Source: Numida meleagris (Eukaryota > Chordata > Aves > Galliformes > Numididae). From it: 64,000 nt of DNA. The notes under the pieces were generated by a model, which ran no database searches, was not told the DNA's origin, and saw only the letters and a program-made list of their open reading frames with translations. Position 1 is the first letter of the stretch, and every line of letters starts with the position of its first letter. The stretch spans positions 32,010,260-32,074,259 of the forward strand of contig NC_034411.1 in NCBI RefSeq assembly GCF_002078875.1, written 5' to 3'. Shown here one piece after another: positions 13,661-26,500 of this stretch. The position numbers and the translations under genes were made by a program.

Positions 13661-16600
13661 TTGATCTTCTCCCAGTGAAAAAGGTGTTCTCACTGCCTTA
13701 CATTTTCAATGGCACCAGTGTTTTCCTTTGAAGTGTCACTGAAAGATGATAATCTATAGTACTATCTTCACAAGAGATGAACAGAATCTTCTTTTATTTT
13801 TCCCAAAAGGAAAGATAGATTAAAAAAATTGTGGCTGGACATTTTGGACATGGGAGAAAAGGCTATGATAAGACAGACATCTTTACATTAACAAGATTAT
13901 TCCAGTGTTTCTTAACTAGGAACTAGTGCCTTTATCCATCTAAGACATCTAGCTTTTTCGATATCAGTTTAATTTCTTAAAGAACTTTCTTTGTAGGACC
14001 TGCTTCTAATGTATTTTAGAAACTCATTTAGACAACATCAGAGAGATCTCTTTTGTTTGCATTTTTGTTGACTTCAAATAGCTCCAGTAGATTTGTGACA
14101 TGTGATCTGTTGGCAGAAACCTTAAAGCTTTGTGTCAATATGCTGCATTTATCCACGGGCTTACTGGCTGTGCTCTAGAACATTTATATCGTTAAGTCTG
14201 ATGTAGATGTCAGGTTTGACCTCCTTGACTGGATATATGCTAGTGAAGTGTCTTTTCACCCAAGATGGAGTCTGCCATCATTCTGCTTCCAGGACCCCTG
14301 TCTGAATCTGCCAACTTAACTTGTTGGTTAACATTTAAAAAGAGGTGTGCAAGTGTTATGTTCATGGTTCAATTATTCAGGTTTTAGAAAACCTCTACCA
14401 CAGAGAGAAGGGAAATAACAGAAGGGTGTTACAGTAAGCATTAAGTATTATTCTCCATGTAACATCTTTTATTCACTAGGAGTGTATTACGGGAATGAGC
14501 ATGCCTTCCTAGCTCAGGGAGTTCCCTTGCTATTATCTTAGCTCTTCCCATTTCTGAGGGTCAGTAGAAACAATGTGCTGTGAACCCAAATTCCAGAATT
14601 TCCCACCGTGTTGTTGTGTTATGGTTAAACCACAGAGCCAGCATAGCGTGACTGACTTGTTAAGACCAAGGTGTAGCGTGCCAGGAAGGTTGCCAGGTTT
14701 TTAGACTACGTCTTTGTTGTCTTTCCGGATATAGACTGCCAAGATATGTGGTTTGGATGAGTGGAAGTACTTTTTATTTCAGTATATCAACATAACAGGC
14801 TGGTAGATCAAAACATATTATTATTCAGTTGCGATGTACATGGGATACTGGCAAAGAAAGTGGTTTCTTTATCACTTCAACAACCAGACATCAGAGGATG
14901 TATTTCTGTCTCTGATGTTTGTTTTTAATTCATTATAGGTTTAGGAACACTGAAATGGTTGCAACTTTATGCCTCAAAAAATTGTTGTGGACAGAGGAAA
15001 AAGTTGCTCTTGTCATTGGTGATTGGACTTGAGAGGAAATGAGGATACCTACCCCAAGTCTTCATGTGTAAAAAGATGCAGGTTTTACATAACTCATGAC
15101 TGTTCATTCCCTGCTTACTGTTCTCTTGTTTCTAGGGATGAGGGCCATCTACCTATGCACCGCAGAAAACTCAGGGCTTCTTGTTTGGTTACGGCTTCTT
15201 GTTGCCTAACTGTCTTCCAGTTGTGGCATTGTAACTAAATAGTCTTGCATTTGCTATGCATTGCCGGTTCTGCCTTCTGTTGGGCAATTATGTGGTTATC
15301 AGCAAAATGAGCCTTCAGCCTTTACAGGTTCTAAAATTACAAGATATGGCGAATGACATTCAGTTCCAGCTCCCAGTGGAGATGTAGTTACTCCTGTACA
15401 GGGTTAACAGCTCAGTTTGCTGTCAGACTACTAACCTCAGATGCAGGATCTTTTCTCAGTGGACATTGAAGGTGCTAGCAGGTAGAAATGACTACATTGA
15501 CTAGAAAGAATGGTGCTTCCCAGTGCTTAGTTTGGTCCTATGAATGAGACTGCAAGCTTACCCGTCCCCTGGCACAAATCAATACAGCAGTTCTTCAGTA
15601 TTCACCACTCAGAATACGTATGGTGAGGAGAAGATCTAATGAACTCTAGTAATTTCTGGTCTGTCCCTTCCTTTAGGCAGGAAAGGGCAATGTCACATCC
15701 ATAATTGCACACACGCTTTCTTGTTACTCTTTTTGATAGTTCTGATCAGTTTTCTTCAGTCACAATTTCTTCCAAATCTCTTGGAAGGTCTGCCTGCCTT
15801 TCTGCCAGGGTTGAAATTTGTATTTGATCTGGAAAGAAAAGAATATTTTTTTGAACTTTGCTGAAGTAATAAGCAAAACCAAAGGAACAATGTGTTGAAG
15901 ACTGAGAAGAGTTTCTGGTCATAAGAGTTAAAGAAAACAGATAAAAAGAATGCCCTCAGAAGCTGGAGGAGCAGTAATATGACTGCCCTCTAAAGCATGT
16001 GGGCAGCTCACCTGGCCTCATGGGGGCTGGCTACCACAACCTTCTTTTTAGGACTGACAGAACTGATATCTGCTGGACTGGGCCACAAGTGAGAATCTAC
16101 AATCCTTGGGTCACTCACAGATACACTATCTTCTGCTAAATTATATATTCAATTAAAAGGAAAAAAAAATCTTTTTGGGTGAAGGAGGCCTGCTCATAAG
16201 AAACCATAGGAAGGTTTAGGCCCTGGGGTTTGATTCTGTTCCTGTCACAGTTACTGCTTCAAATGCAGTAGTCAAGAGGTTATCTACTGGATTAACTGGC
16301 CTGAATGGTTCTCAAGGTGTTAGTGGGGGATTACTAGCCCACAGGGGATTTTTGTAAGATATGCATCAGGGGGAACATGAAAAGACTTGCCAAAATGTAC
16401 TACTTCATCCGTGATATGGAAGAAACACTGGTTTCTTGATGACACGCTGATAGATGGCACATAAATGGAAATAGGAATTGAATGCCAACAGAGTTCACAG
16501 CCAAAAAAAAAAAGTATATTTTGGCTGTGATGGTGAGAGAGGAGACATCAGGTAAAAGGAAAGCCTGCACCAGGGCTACCTTATTAATTCTGTTGATGCT

Positions 16601-19600
16601 CAGGAAGCCTGTACTGAACAGTGTCCACACCAGGGTCCTGTACCTGAGTGGAGGTACCAAGCTTTCCATCTGGGAGGGCACAGCATGGCTGTGATGTTTC
16701 TGCCTTTTGCTGGCTATCACTCATGCCACTGAGCAGGAGTCCACAGCTCATGGTATGCCAGAAAACCTGGTACACAGTCATGGCTCTCTGTGGGTCATGT
16801 ATTTGAACATGGGACAGATGGTCAAAAGCAGGATAAGGTCCTCCAATAAACACTACTTGGGATGCTCTTCACTATCACAGCTGAAAGTTATTGTTACTAA
16901 TATTACCATCATCATAATTGTCCCCGTTCCTAGCATCATTATTATCTGTGCCACTGTAGACCAGAATTTCTTTGTGTTGACAGGGACACTCTACCATAGG
17001 AACATGGCGTGACAACTACAACAACAGTGTTCCTTGACCAAAAGACATTTTCATTGTCTATTAACATATAAAATACATGAAAGAAATCACTTGTCAATAT
17101 TTCCTCCACTCTACTCTAGTTTTCATTAAACCCTGACCTTAAGGATCACAAGAGTTTACAACTAAAAAAAAAAAAATAAATCCTCTGTCAGAGTAGTAAC
17201 CTAATCTTCATTTTCCTTTTTTTAGAGGATAGTGGGAAACCTAATAAGCACAGCCCAACTGGGCGTTTTTGGCTGTTCCTCAAACTGAAACAAGACTTGG
17301 AAGATTAAAGGGGAGCTTGGCTCAAGATCAGGTGAATCAGCACAGTTACAATGCCATCAGATGGCCTGCAGGATGGCCTTCTCTTCTGTAATTATACAGG
17401 CTTTTTATGCCATACAGGCAAAGGAAGTAATTTACTTAATTTAATTCTAATTAAATACGTGACATGAGGAAATAGTGACATGTCTGTCTGTACTTCAGCT
17501 TCTTTTGGTGAGAAAGTGAATCGCTCACTGCAGCATCTACTTTAGCATGATCGTAGCCTTCTGTTAATGCTCATGCTCTTAAATGTAATTTATGTAAAAA
17601 CTCTAATAGCAGGTTTTGGCTGTGATACATGGTATAAAACTTTATTCAAAGAAAAAGACTTAGAATACTTTCCCCCCACCTTTTTATACTGTGTGAGTTT
17701 ATGTTACAACTTGAAGTCTCTTGGGGCAAGTTCCCATACCCACTAAAACAAAGTGAAATGCAGTTATCACAGGAACAGTGATGATACTTAGGAAAATGAA
17801 TTCCCACAGACGATAGCAGAAGCCAGGTTTGGCTTAGAAGTGGCTGTGCTCTCTTTTAGCTGGGAAACAATAATGTCTTGTTAGAAGGTGTACGTGATGG
17901 CAAACATTTGGTATTTTCTCATGTGTTGGTAAAAGCCTGATCCTAAGAGCCCTGCTCTTGGTTTGAAAAGCCAAGGTCAGCCCAAAGCTGTAGAGGAACG
18001 TGCTAATGGGAAGAACTGGAAAGGGGGAGGGTTGTGATGAGTGAAGGAAAATGATTTATAAAGTCAAATTGTCAAATATTGGTCAAACACGGACCAACAA
18101 AACTAATAAAATTCTCCCACTGTGCCTGTCTCATCTGGGGCTGATAAGGGATGAGATAAGATGAACAATTCTTGGGGGGGGGCATTCATTTAAAAAAAAG
18201 AAAAGTTATCAGCATTTTAATATCCCTGAGAATGTGACTGTTTAACACAGCACTATGTGCTCTGTAGGCACTTTCCTGTCTTTTTATGTGTGCTTTTTGA
18301 AAAAGGAAAGGAATTTTTAAACCTTCCCCACTGCTGAAGAGGATGCTTCAGAAGAAAAAGGATGCTTACCATTACCTGGCACTGTTATTTCATTGTGCAG
18401 CCTTGGGTAATAATTGTGGAAATTCTGCAGAAGGACTTGAAATTCTGCCTGTTTAGGGATGAGAAATATGCTATAAATTGGACTACAGCTTTTTGATGAG
18501 GCTTAGAGCCGGGATTTGAGGGAGGAAGGAGCCTACAGCTTAGCCTGGGAACTTAAAGATAAAAGAGAAAGGGTGTTCTTACCTGTACCATTCAGGAAGG
18601 CTTTGGCAAGCACTACCCTGGAAATCTACCAAGGGAAAGTGATATTTCTGGGAGAAACTAATGGCTCACACAGCTCCTGAAGACAGTGGTGTGAATAACT
18701 TGGGCAGCAAGACACTTGTTTTTGTCACCTGAAGGCTTTTTGCTGACTGCATGCCATTGGTTGCCCGGAGCAGAGCCTTCCTGAAGATGCTGACAAGCTG
18801 GGTGAGCATGCGCTGCTACTGTCAGCCCCACCAGTGAGGAGCCTGCTGCTGTCCATGGCTCAGGATGTGTTCTTGTCACCTCCACTCCTGAATTCTAGGA
18901 GTGCTCCTGGGTGGCAGCCCAGGTCTCACAGCCCACTAAGAGCATCAGACAACGCAGAGCCTCTGCCTGAGTATGGCATGGCCTTCCCTAGCCTTTTTGC
19001 AGTCTTTTTTTTAAAACTCCCACCCTAAGAGTGCTCTAACTGGATCCCTCCTCTCTGCTTGTCTGATGTTCGGGTGCTCGCTGACCTACACCCTAGGTCT
19101 GTAAAGCATGCTACCTGTTGCTTTCAGCTAGTTTCAACCTACAACATTGTATATATCAAAACCAGTTTACATATGGGTTTTGGTAAGGTTCTTGTGATAC
19201 ATCTAATCTCCTAAAAACTTCATGTGTGATGTGAAATCTTGTCCCCTCTCCCCATTCAGTTTAATTGTATTACTCAGAAGCTGTTGGCTGCATAGCCATG
19301 TCTCAGAGGTCATAAACCAGCATGGAAGTAGGCAGACTGCCATTACTATTACCTGTTGGGGACGATGAAGTGACAGCCATGACAGTGTTCTCCATAAATG
19401 AGCTGTTGTACCGTTAACGTTTATGTTTCACCCAGTGGCATGATCCCTCTGTGAGAAGAAGCATCTGATAACAAAAAAGACCACTGTGGGAACCCTGACT
19501 CTCCACAAAGCCGAAGTGTTTAACAAAGCAACTGCTTTGATATAACTAGGTGTAGAAATAAGTTCTATTTAATTATTGAATTTGTTTGTGTGTGTATGTA

Positions 19601-20393
19601 TCCCTTGCACACATTACTGTTGCAGTTTTCTAGTTGGGTTCATGCTCAGCTTCTGGTGCTGTTTCAGAAATTTTCCATCTCGTGCTAGGCCTTCTTTCTT
19701 CACCATGCATAATAAGCATTCATTGATGTCTGATGGCATCTAGATCAAACACCTAGTGAGATCAAGCTTAGAGAGCATGAAGAGGAGCCATTAGACATTC
19801 TATAAAATAGCATACACCTTTCATGAATTTAAATGGGTGTTTTTCAGTAATGAGGCACTGCAATTAAATGAAATAAGTTTTGGCAATAGCTGTGCCATGT
19901 CTGCCTGTGCAGTGCTCCCTCAGCAGCAACACTCCCATGGGAAATTAAATATATGACCTGTTCACTAGCCAGCCTTATTATCTGCATATCTGCAGTGGAG
20001 GAATCATCAGCCCTGCCTCCAGATCCAAGTCCATGTGGATGGAGCTTCTCTGAAATTCGGGTACAAGCTGGGGACGAGGCGCATCCGAGCTCCTGTGACA
20101 TACTCGCCCCAGGGAGTGGGCAACTGCAATGGGCAAGGAAGTGGGGAAAGGCTCAGCTCTTCCCTTGCATGGGCTCACTCCTGTAGGCTCTTCCCTCTAC
20201 AGCAGACCTAAGTATCTGAAATAGAAGCAGTAGCAGTAGCAATAACAGCAACATCAGCAACAGCACTGTCTTCCTGGGATGAAAATATCCTCATGCAGAC
20301 AGCTCTTTACCCAGGAAACCATTCAGTCTAAACCTTTCATCATCTTTATCCATCTTTCCTATAGCTGGGAAAGCCAGCTGAGCCTGAGGAGAG
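13661..20393. other. Intergenic stretch, nothing recognised
   Basis: No gene, RNA gene or clear mobile element was recognised. The open frames present are short, without splice context or family resemblance. Several homopolymer runs occur (for example A12 near 16,503 and 17,163), which are ordinary for this kind of DNA. Confidence 0.5.
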
Positions 20394-20821
20394 TGTCATG
20401 GTTTTATGATTTTTGGTTATTGGTACTCCACATCATAACATGTAGTGAATGTACCTGGTTCTCAGAAGAGAAGGACTACTACAGTCCCCACGGTACTTTG
20501 CTCCTCTGTTACCATTTTCCAGCCAGAGGGAAAAGATAAAAGCTCGCAGTATAAAAACTTGCAGATCACGAGACCTCGTCCCTTTTTCCACCCGTCTCTC
20601 GTCTTGGCAGCACCTCACTCTCCAGCCGTCTTATCGTCGGTAGTAGAGTAAGGCCTACCTTGATTTTGGGACATTCGCTCTCTCTGTATTGGATTTACCA
20701 GCTTAAATTGTAATTATATTGTATTATAGTGTGTTGTTTTGCATTCCGATATCTTATTTAGTAAATTAGTTTGTTTCTCCTCAGATTGTTGCCGGTGTTC
20801 TTTGCTCTCAGGGCCATCTCC
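20394..20821 (+). mobile_element. Endogenous retroviral LTR (truncated by assembly gap)
   Basis: The block opens with TGTCATGG, as expected for a 5' LTR end starting TG. It carries a TATAAAA box at 20,550 about 155 bases in, and its GC-richer centre is unlike the AT-rich flanks. The text matches the style of avian ERV LTRs I know, but I cannot name the family securely. The 3' end is lost in the N gap that starts at 20,822, so the CA terminus and target duplication cannot be checked. It may be a solo LTR or one end of a collapsed provirus. No viral coding sequence is visible. Confidence 0.65.
20550..20556 (+). promoter_or_regulatory. TATA box inside the ERV LTR
   Basis: TATAAAA lies in the middle of the LTR, where the U3/R promoter is expected. 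It suggests the LTR once drove transcription to the right. Present activity is unknown. Confidence 0.5.
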
Positions 20822-20981
20822 NNNNNNNNNNNNNNNNNNNNNNNNNNNNNNNNNNNNNNNNNNNNNNNNNNNNNNNNNNNNNNNNNNNNNNNNNNNNNNN
20901 NNNNNNNNNNNNNNNNNNNNNNNNNNNNNNNNNNNNNNNNNNNNNNNNNNNNNNNNNNNNNNNNNNNNNNNNNNNNNNNNN
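20822..20981. other. Assembly gap (160 N)
   Basis: A run of exactly 160 undetermined bases. An LTR enters on the left and a CR1 minus-strand copy leaves on the right, so the gap falls at a junction of two repeats. By comparison with the CR1 at 47.4 kb, roughly 30-35 bases of CR1 3' tail should lie inside it. The true gap length is not known from the sequence. Confidence 0.98.
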
Positions 20982-21196
20982 CTACAAGATCATCCAGTCC
21001 AACCATCCACCTACCACCAATAACCCCACTAAACCATGTCTCTCAACGCTATATCTAAATGTTTCTTGACCACCTCCAGGGACGGTGATTCAACCACCTC
21101 CCTGGGCAGCCCATTCCAGCGCCTGACCACTCTTTCAGAAAAGTAGAATTTCCTAATGTCCAGTCTAAAATTCCCCTGGCGCAACTTGAGGCCATA
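20982..21196 (-). mobile_element. CR1 LINE 3' fragment, young copy
   Basis: Reverse-strand CR1 3' sequence, nearly identical over about 200 bases to the copy at 47,463-47,690. Both share the 'ctacaagatcatccagtcc' block, the 'accaccaataaccccactaa' block and the 'ctttcagaaaagtagaattt' block, with only a handful of differences. The 3' tail is in the gap. Similarity stops at about 21,196, a 5' truncation typical of CR1. The open frame on the minus strand here is residual CR1 coding sequence. Confidence 0.9.
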
Positions 21197-22394
21197 AGAA
21201 CACCCTGGTGATAATGCTGAGATGAAATATTTTCCTTTTGGCAACATAGGTGCTTTGGGGGATGCAGAGATTGCCAAGGATTTTTTGGATTAATGGCCAC
21301 TGTCATCCCGCAAAATCATTTCTATGCCATCCTGGATCATCTGCAGTCCATACCCTAGGTACAGCTCACCTACTTGATTCTTGTCTTAATGTATTTTTTC
21401 TTAAATTAAGTGTTTACTAGGCTGGAGAAAAGAGACTAGAAATGCGTGAAGGACTGATTTCTTAATTATTTGTCTGGGCTGGAAAATAAGAACACAATTG
21501 CCTTCACGGTGAATAAAATACATTGGTTTAGCACCTCTGGCTTTCCAGAGATAACCAAGTCATAATCAGCCTTAGAGTTTTCTTTGGAAAACAACTTTTC
21601 TAAACAGGATTCCCAGGTGCAATTAGCATTCTCAGATCTTCTCCAAACTGTTAGACTTGAGATCTCATTTTTAAAACACAAATCTCTCAGATCTAAAAAT
21701 GACACAACACTTCTAGAATTTCTATTATGCATTTTTGTGCTATTAAATCTGATGGTTAGGGTGGCAACATGGTGTTGTGCTCCAATGTAATTTAGTTATT
21801 TCAGCTTTCCCGTGGGACTTAGCCACTTCAAAGTGAGCTCTGTGCAAATGCTAATGTCTCCAAGCTAGGTAAGTCACGCCAGAGCACAATCATTAATACA
21901 TTACAACCACTTTCACGTAATAAGAGGTTCCAAAGAGCTTTTTTTCAGAACGTTTCAAAACTAGAACTAGAAAAATAGAAATAGAAGAAGAAAAGATCAA
22001 GAAGCAGAAGTGGGGAAATGAAGCTCAGTATTGAGAATCTGAGTTAGAACATAAGACAGGTGAAAGAGTCATAAAAACAGTAAGAGATATTAGGAGCTTT
22101 CCATGTGAAGTGAAACAGAAGATGACAAGGCTTCTTTGATTTTGGAAAGGAGATGTAATCAAGGTGAAAAACTGCTAATACATAAAACCTTGTGTAATTT
22201 AGAGATCAGCATATTTTCCTGAAAGAATAATGACATAAAGATACATACAAATATTCATTTGATCATTACTTGCACAGTGCAAAGTACAAGAAATACTCAA
22301 ATACATTTTATTTTGGTAAAGAACTTTAATAAAATTAACAGAGAAAAGTAGTAAAATCCAAAATCAAATCAAATACTTACATAGTGAGAACAAC
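21197..22394. other. Intergenic stretch, nothing recognised
   Basis: Unique-looking AT-rich sequence between a CR1 and a mariner element. No gene was recognised; open frames are under 90 codons with no family resemblance. Confidence 0.5.
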
Positions 22395-22870
22395 TAGGGC
22401 TGCTCTGAAAGTGATGCCTCCTATGTCATGATGTTGGCCCATGACATCAGAGGCAGATATTGGTGGCACAGAGGCAGAGTTGAGCCTTCTCTCCAGCATT
22501 CCACTACATTTTGTGGTCATCACATTACATTACAAAACAAAATTACATTTTGTTGCCATGTCACAGATGGGAGCAAAGGGGAAGTCCGAAAGAATGGCAT
22601 CTGACATGGAAGTGCAGAGGAAACAAAGGTGTGTCATTGAATTCTTCCATGAGGAAAAAAAATGGCACCTACTGACAGTCATCAAAGCTTGCTGAACATT
22701 TCTGGAGACCAAACAGTGGATGTAAGCACAGTGAGGTGGGGGTGGTGCAGTAGCAGTGGGTCACTTCCATTGGTGCAGATTTTTACAAGCGTGGCATGCA
22801 GGCTCTTGTTAATTGCTGGTGAAAATACATAGCTAATGGTGCTGTCTATGTTGAAAAGTGGTATTTCGTA
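22395..22870 (+). mobile_element. Galluhop-type mariner, 3'-truncated
   Basis: It starts at a TA followed by GGGCTGCTCTGAAAGTGATG, which matches the terminal inverted repeat of the copy at 49,014-49,564. The next ~470 bases follow the same order as that copy in reverse complement. A frame around 22,600-22,695 still shows a mariner transposase-like N terminus (MEVQRKQRCVIEFFHEEKK), followed by a stop. The right terminal repeat is missing and similarity ends near 22,870. It is a dead, internally deleted element. Confidence 0.75.
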
Positions 22871-23514
22871 GACAGGAAAGGAAAGAAAAAATGTTTCTTT
22901 TCTCTAGCTGAGGATGCTATGAACTTGAAGAGAAATCCCAGCTCTGGAGGCTTGGCATGATGCTCAGATGACCTGCAGCTGCAGAGCTTCCTTGTCTTCA
23001 ACGGGGCTATTACAGCTGACAGCAGTTCTGATCTCACTCATGACAGTTACATTTCCCAAATACGAAGTTTAATACCGCTGAGAATGAGAAAATGTAGATG
23101 CAACTTTTGGTCATTGTGAAGGAATTAGGAGTCCTGTTACTGTGCTCCATCATGGGACATAGGTCTTGGACCACTTTCGTCTTGTTGTTGGGTGACAGTT
23201 GTAGGAAGCAGCATGAACGTGAATTCTCTGAATATGCTGAGTTCACAAATGGAACTCCTCTGACATTCATTTGTGCAGCTTTTTTTGTTATAATAATCTG
23301 CCGCTTCAATATATTGCAGTGGTATTTGCTGTATCCTTAAGAAGTTGTGAGTGTTTTAGCTGTAATGGTAGTGGGTTATCTAAAGGAGTGTGCTGAGTTG
23401 CTAATATAGGGGGAATTCTAAATGAAGGCAACAACATTTAGGATTAGCTGGGGCTTGAACAGGCAAGGCAAAGAGTTTGTTAATAATATCGGATTATAAT
23501 TCTCTTTAAAAAGA

Positions 23515-23528
23515 ACACACACACACAC
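23515..23528. repeat. Short (AC)n microsatellite
   Basis: Seven AC dinucleotides in a row inside AT-rich sequence. Short enough to be unremarkable, though it may vary in length. Confidence 0.9.
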
Positions 23529-26500
23529 GAAGCAGATCAGATTTGTGTGATCTGCAGCATTAAAGTTATTTTTAAATATACATCTTTATTAAAAAGGTCT
23601 CTCTGCTTGTAGCTGGATCTGTTTAGCTGAGTTGGATAACACATTATCAACATGTTGTGGGAGAACAAGCCATTTATTTTAAGATCTCAAGATTTGAGAT
23701 TTCCTCGCATTTGGAATAAGGTATTGATTTTGCAGTTTCAGCAGAAGAAATCCATTAGAATAAGGTATCCTGTTGCCATCTGGACCAGTTATTTATTTAA
23801 AAACTATTCCTTTATAAATCACAGAATTTTTCCCTCTGTAATCTGTCCGTTTAGAGCTCCTTCTCCTTTGAGTAGGGACCACGTCTTCTTGGGGTTGAGT
23901 GTAATTAAAGGTGCACGTAACTTCATTTTTTTCCCCTGATACCTAAAACAGGAATTCCTATCATCCTTTGAAAACAACTATCTTTGCAGTTATGCTACCA
24001 TGGCACTCAGGTTTCACAACATATTTCATCCAGTCCTTTTAATACAGAGTGCAGCTCATTTGTTTGCTACCCACATACATGCTGTCCCGAGCACCAAACT
24101 GTGCAGAACTCCTGCCCCACACAGCTCATGGCACGAGGAACTGTGCCAGTGCATCACCGTCCCCCCAGCCTCAGCTGCTGCTTTTGGAGCTCTTGTTTTG
24201 GTGACAGCAGCTGCCCAGCTCCTCTCTCAAAACAGAGTTTCCCTAACTTATATAACATTTGCCTTCAAAATTATGTTGGTTTGCTGTATAATTGAAACGT
24301 AGTCGCATAATGTCTTTTATTCAGCTTTAAAAGTTATATTTGCTAGTAGAAGGTGGCAATAAACTCAATTAACCAGGCTGATATAAACCTTATTTAAATC
24401 AAATTAAGGGCATTTCTGCAGCGGTTAGCATCTATTTCATTAAATGTGATTAAAAACTGCTTGGGAGTTAAATTGGTATGGCTTTGAATATAGATAAAGC
24501 CAAAGAAAGACAGAATTGGCAGCTGAGCCTGAACTGGACTGGGAGGCTTGGAGTTCTTCTTTGTATCCAGAACACCAGAGCTTTGTTTGTTTTAATTAAA
24601 ACTTGGATCCCGCAGAATGTAATGGATGTTGTTTAGAAAAGCTGCCTGCTTGTTTCTGATAATTGGATTTTTCTAGCCCAGATTAATATCCTACCATTCC
24701 ATTTCACTATGTCCTAGAGGATTCCTCCAAATAATTAAAAAATGAGTGCTGAAGGCTGTAACTACCTCATTAAGATAAACTTACAACAGCGTCTTAGATT
24801 TAAATAAGGAGTTATTTTCCTTTTTCCTGGATAGAGTCCACAGTTTGTTTAGGCTCACAGTGGCAAGAAACTGATTTACATGTACGCAGAAAGTTTTTCA
24901 AGCCATTACTGCTGAATCATTGCATCTCAAGTAGCACGCAAGTGGGACGGTGAGCTCTGACAGAGGGCTGGGGAAAGAGATGTCGAGAAAATTACGGTGA
25001 CCAAACAATGAAAGAGAGATGCAGGAGTGTAAATATTTTCAGAAAACATCCAGCATTTAATCTTACACCTGTCTGTGTTTCATGCTAGAAAGAATAGTGA
25101 TTCTGATTCTTCCTCAGAATGATATTATCTATCTGTGTTTTATACTGAGCACATCCTGTTGCAATGCACCTCGTGCTGTTCCTTAAGAGGAGGGATCTCT
25201 TGCTATATGATGTATTACAATGGCAGATCTCATTCACAAGTGCCGATTTTGTTAGTATCTGATTATTTTTTTATCTAAAGTATACAGAAAAGTTCTGATA
25301 CAGTTCAGCCCTAAGAAATATACAGCCCAGGAAAGCTGACCAGTCTGTCTTGGAAAAAGCTGTTGGAAAATGAGAATGAGAAAACGGAGGCACTGGAGGG
25401 GAATGGGAGAGGCAGAACTGCCCATGTGAAGGTTTAAAAAATATATTAAGATAATCATAACTATTTAGACTAACAGGATTGGGGGCACCTGCAGTTGCGT
25501 GTGCACACGCTCATCACACACACAAGTCCCCGAGGTTCTGCTCGAGTGAGTACTAAGGTACAAGTTCAAATTTAAACCTGAGCAAACTGACGGCACTTAC
25601 ACATGTTGCAATGCTCATAGGCTGACAGGGGCTCAGTTTCCACAGTTCCTCTTGCTTCGTGAGAGACGTTTTCAGACTGAAACTTGCTTTACAGAGAACT
25701 TTTTCCCAGAGCAAACTTCACATAAAAAGCTGTTAAATCCAGCAATGTGACATTTTAAAGGGTAATTTTTTAGTATCCATTTACAGAAATATATACTTTT
25801 AAAGCAATATTTTAAGTTTCTTAATCCTGGCTCTGTTCATAAGCAGTACCTTGTGTATAAATATAACAAACACCATCTGAAAGAACATGACTTGGTCAAC
25901 ACATGCTGGTGGAAGGAAGCATCCCCACATAGAAGAGGAGGGCTGTACTTCATCGTCAGTCAGGGCTACGAACAACGGTGTTGTAGTGAAGCGGAGGTGA
26001 GATGTTTCCTTCACTGTGACATACCTTGGGTATTTTCCTGGTGTCACACAGGCTCATGGGACATTTTAAATAACTATTACAGAGCTCCCAGAAGTGTGTT
26101 TAAAAACATTTTCTTCCAAGTGTCACTTGTGCCTGGAAGATGAGAGATGGAGAAGTCAGTAGACAGCAGAAGGCACAGTGACTCTATTGAAACATATCCA
26201 GCTTCTTCTGCATTTTCTGAGCAATTTGTCTGTGAGATTCAAGATGCCTCCTAGCATAATCTTTTCTAAATGAGAGCTGTGAATTTTATGCAAATTATAT
26301 AAACTTTTTTCTTAATTATGGGAGTATTCCCCAGAGGGGAAGAGTATGTATGAGAACATCCATTTGGGTCTTGGTCGAAAGCATGTCAGGCTTGTGCTGC
26401 CTGTGGGATGGCAATGTAGGGGTGGTGAGCGTAGATGCCGGACAAGAAGGAAGAGAAGTGAGGCACTTTCTGGGGCAATCCTTTCCCTAGCTGCCCATTG

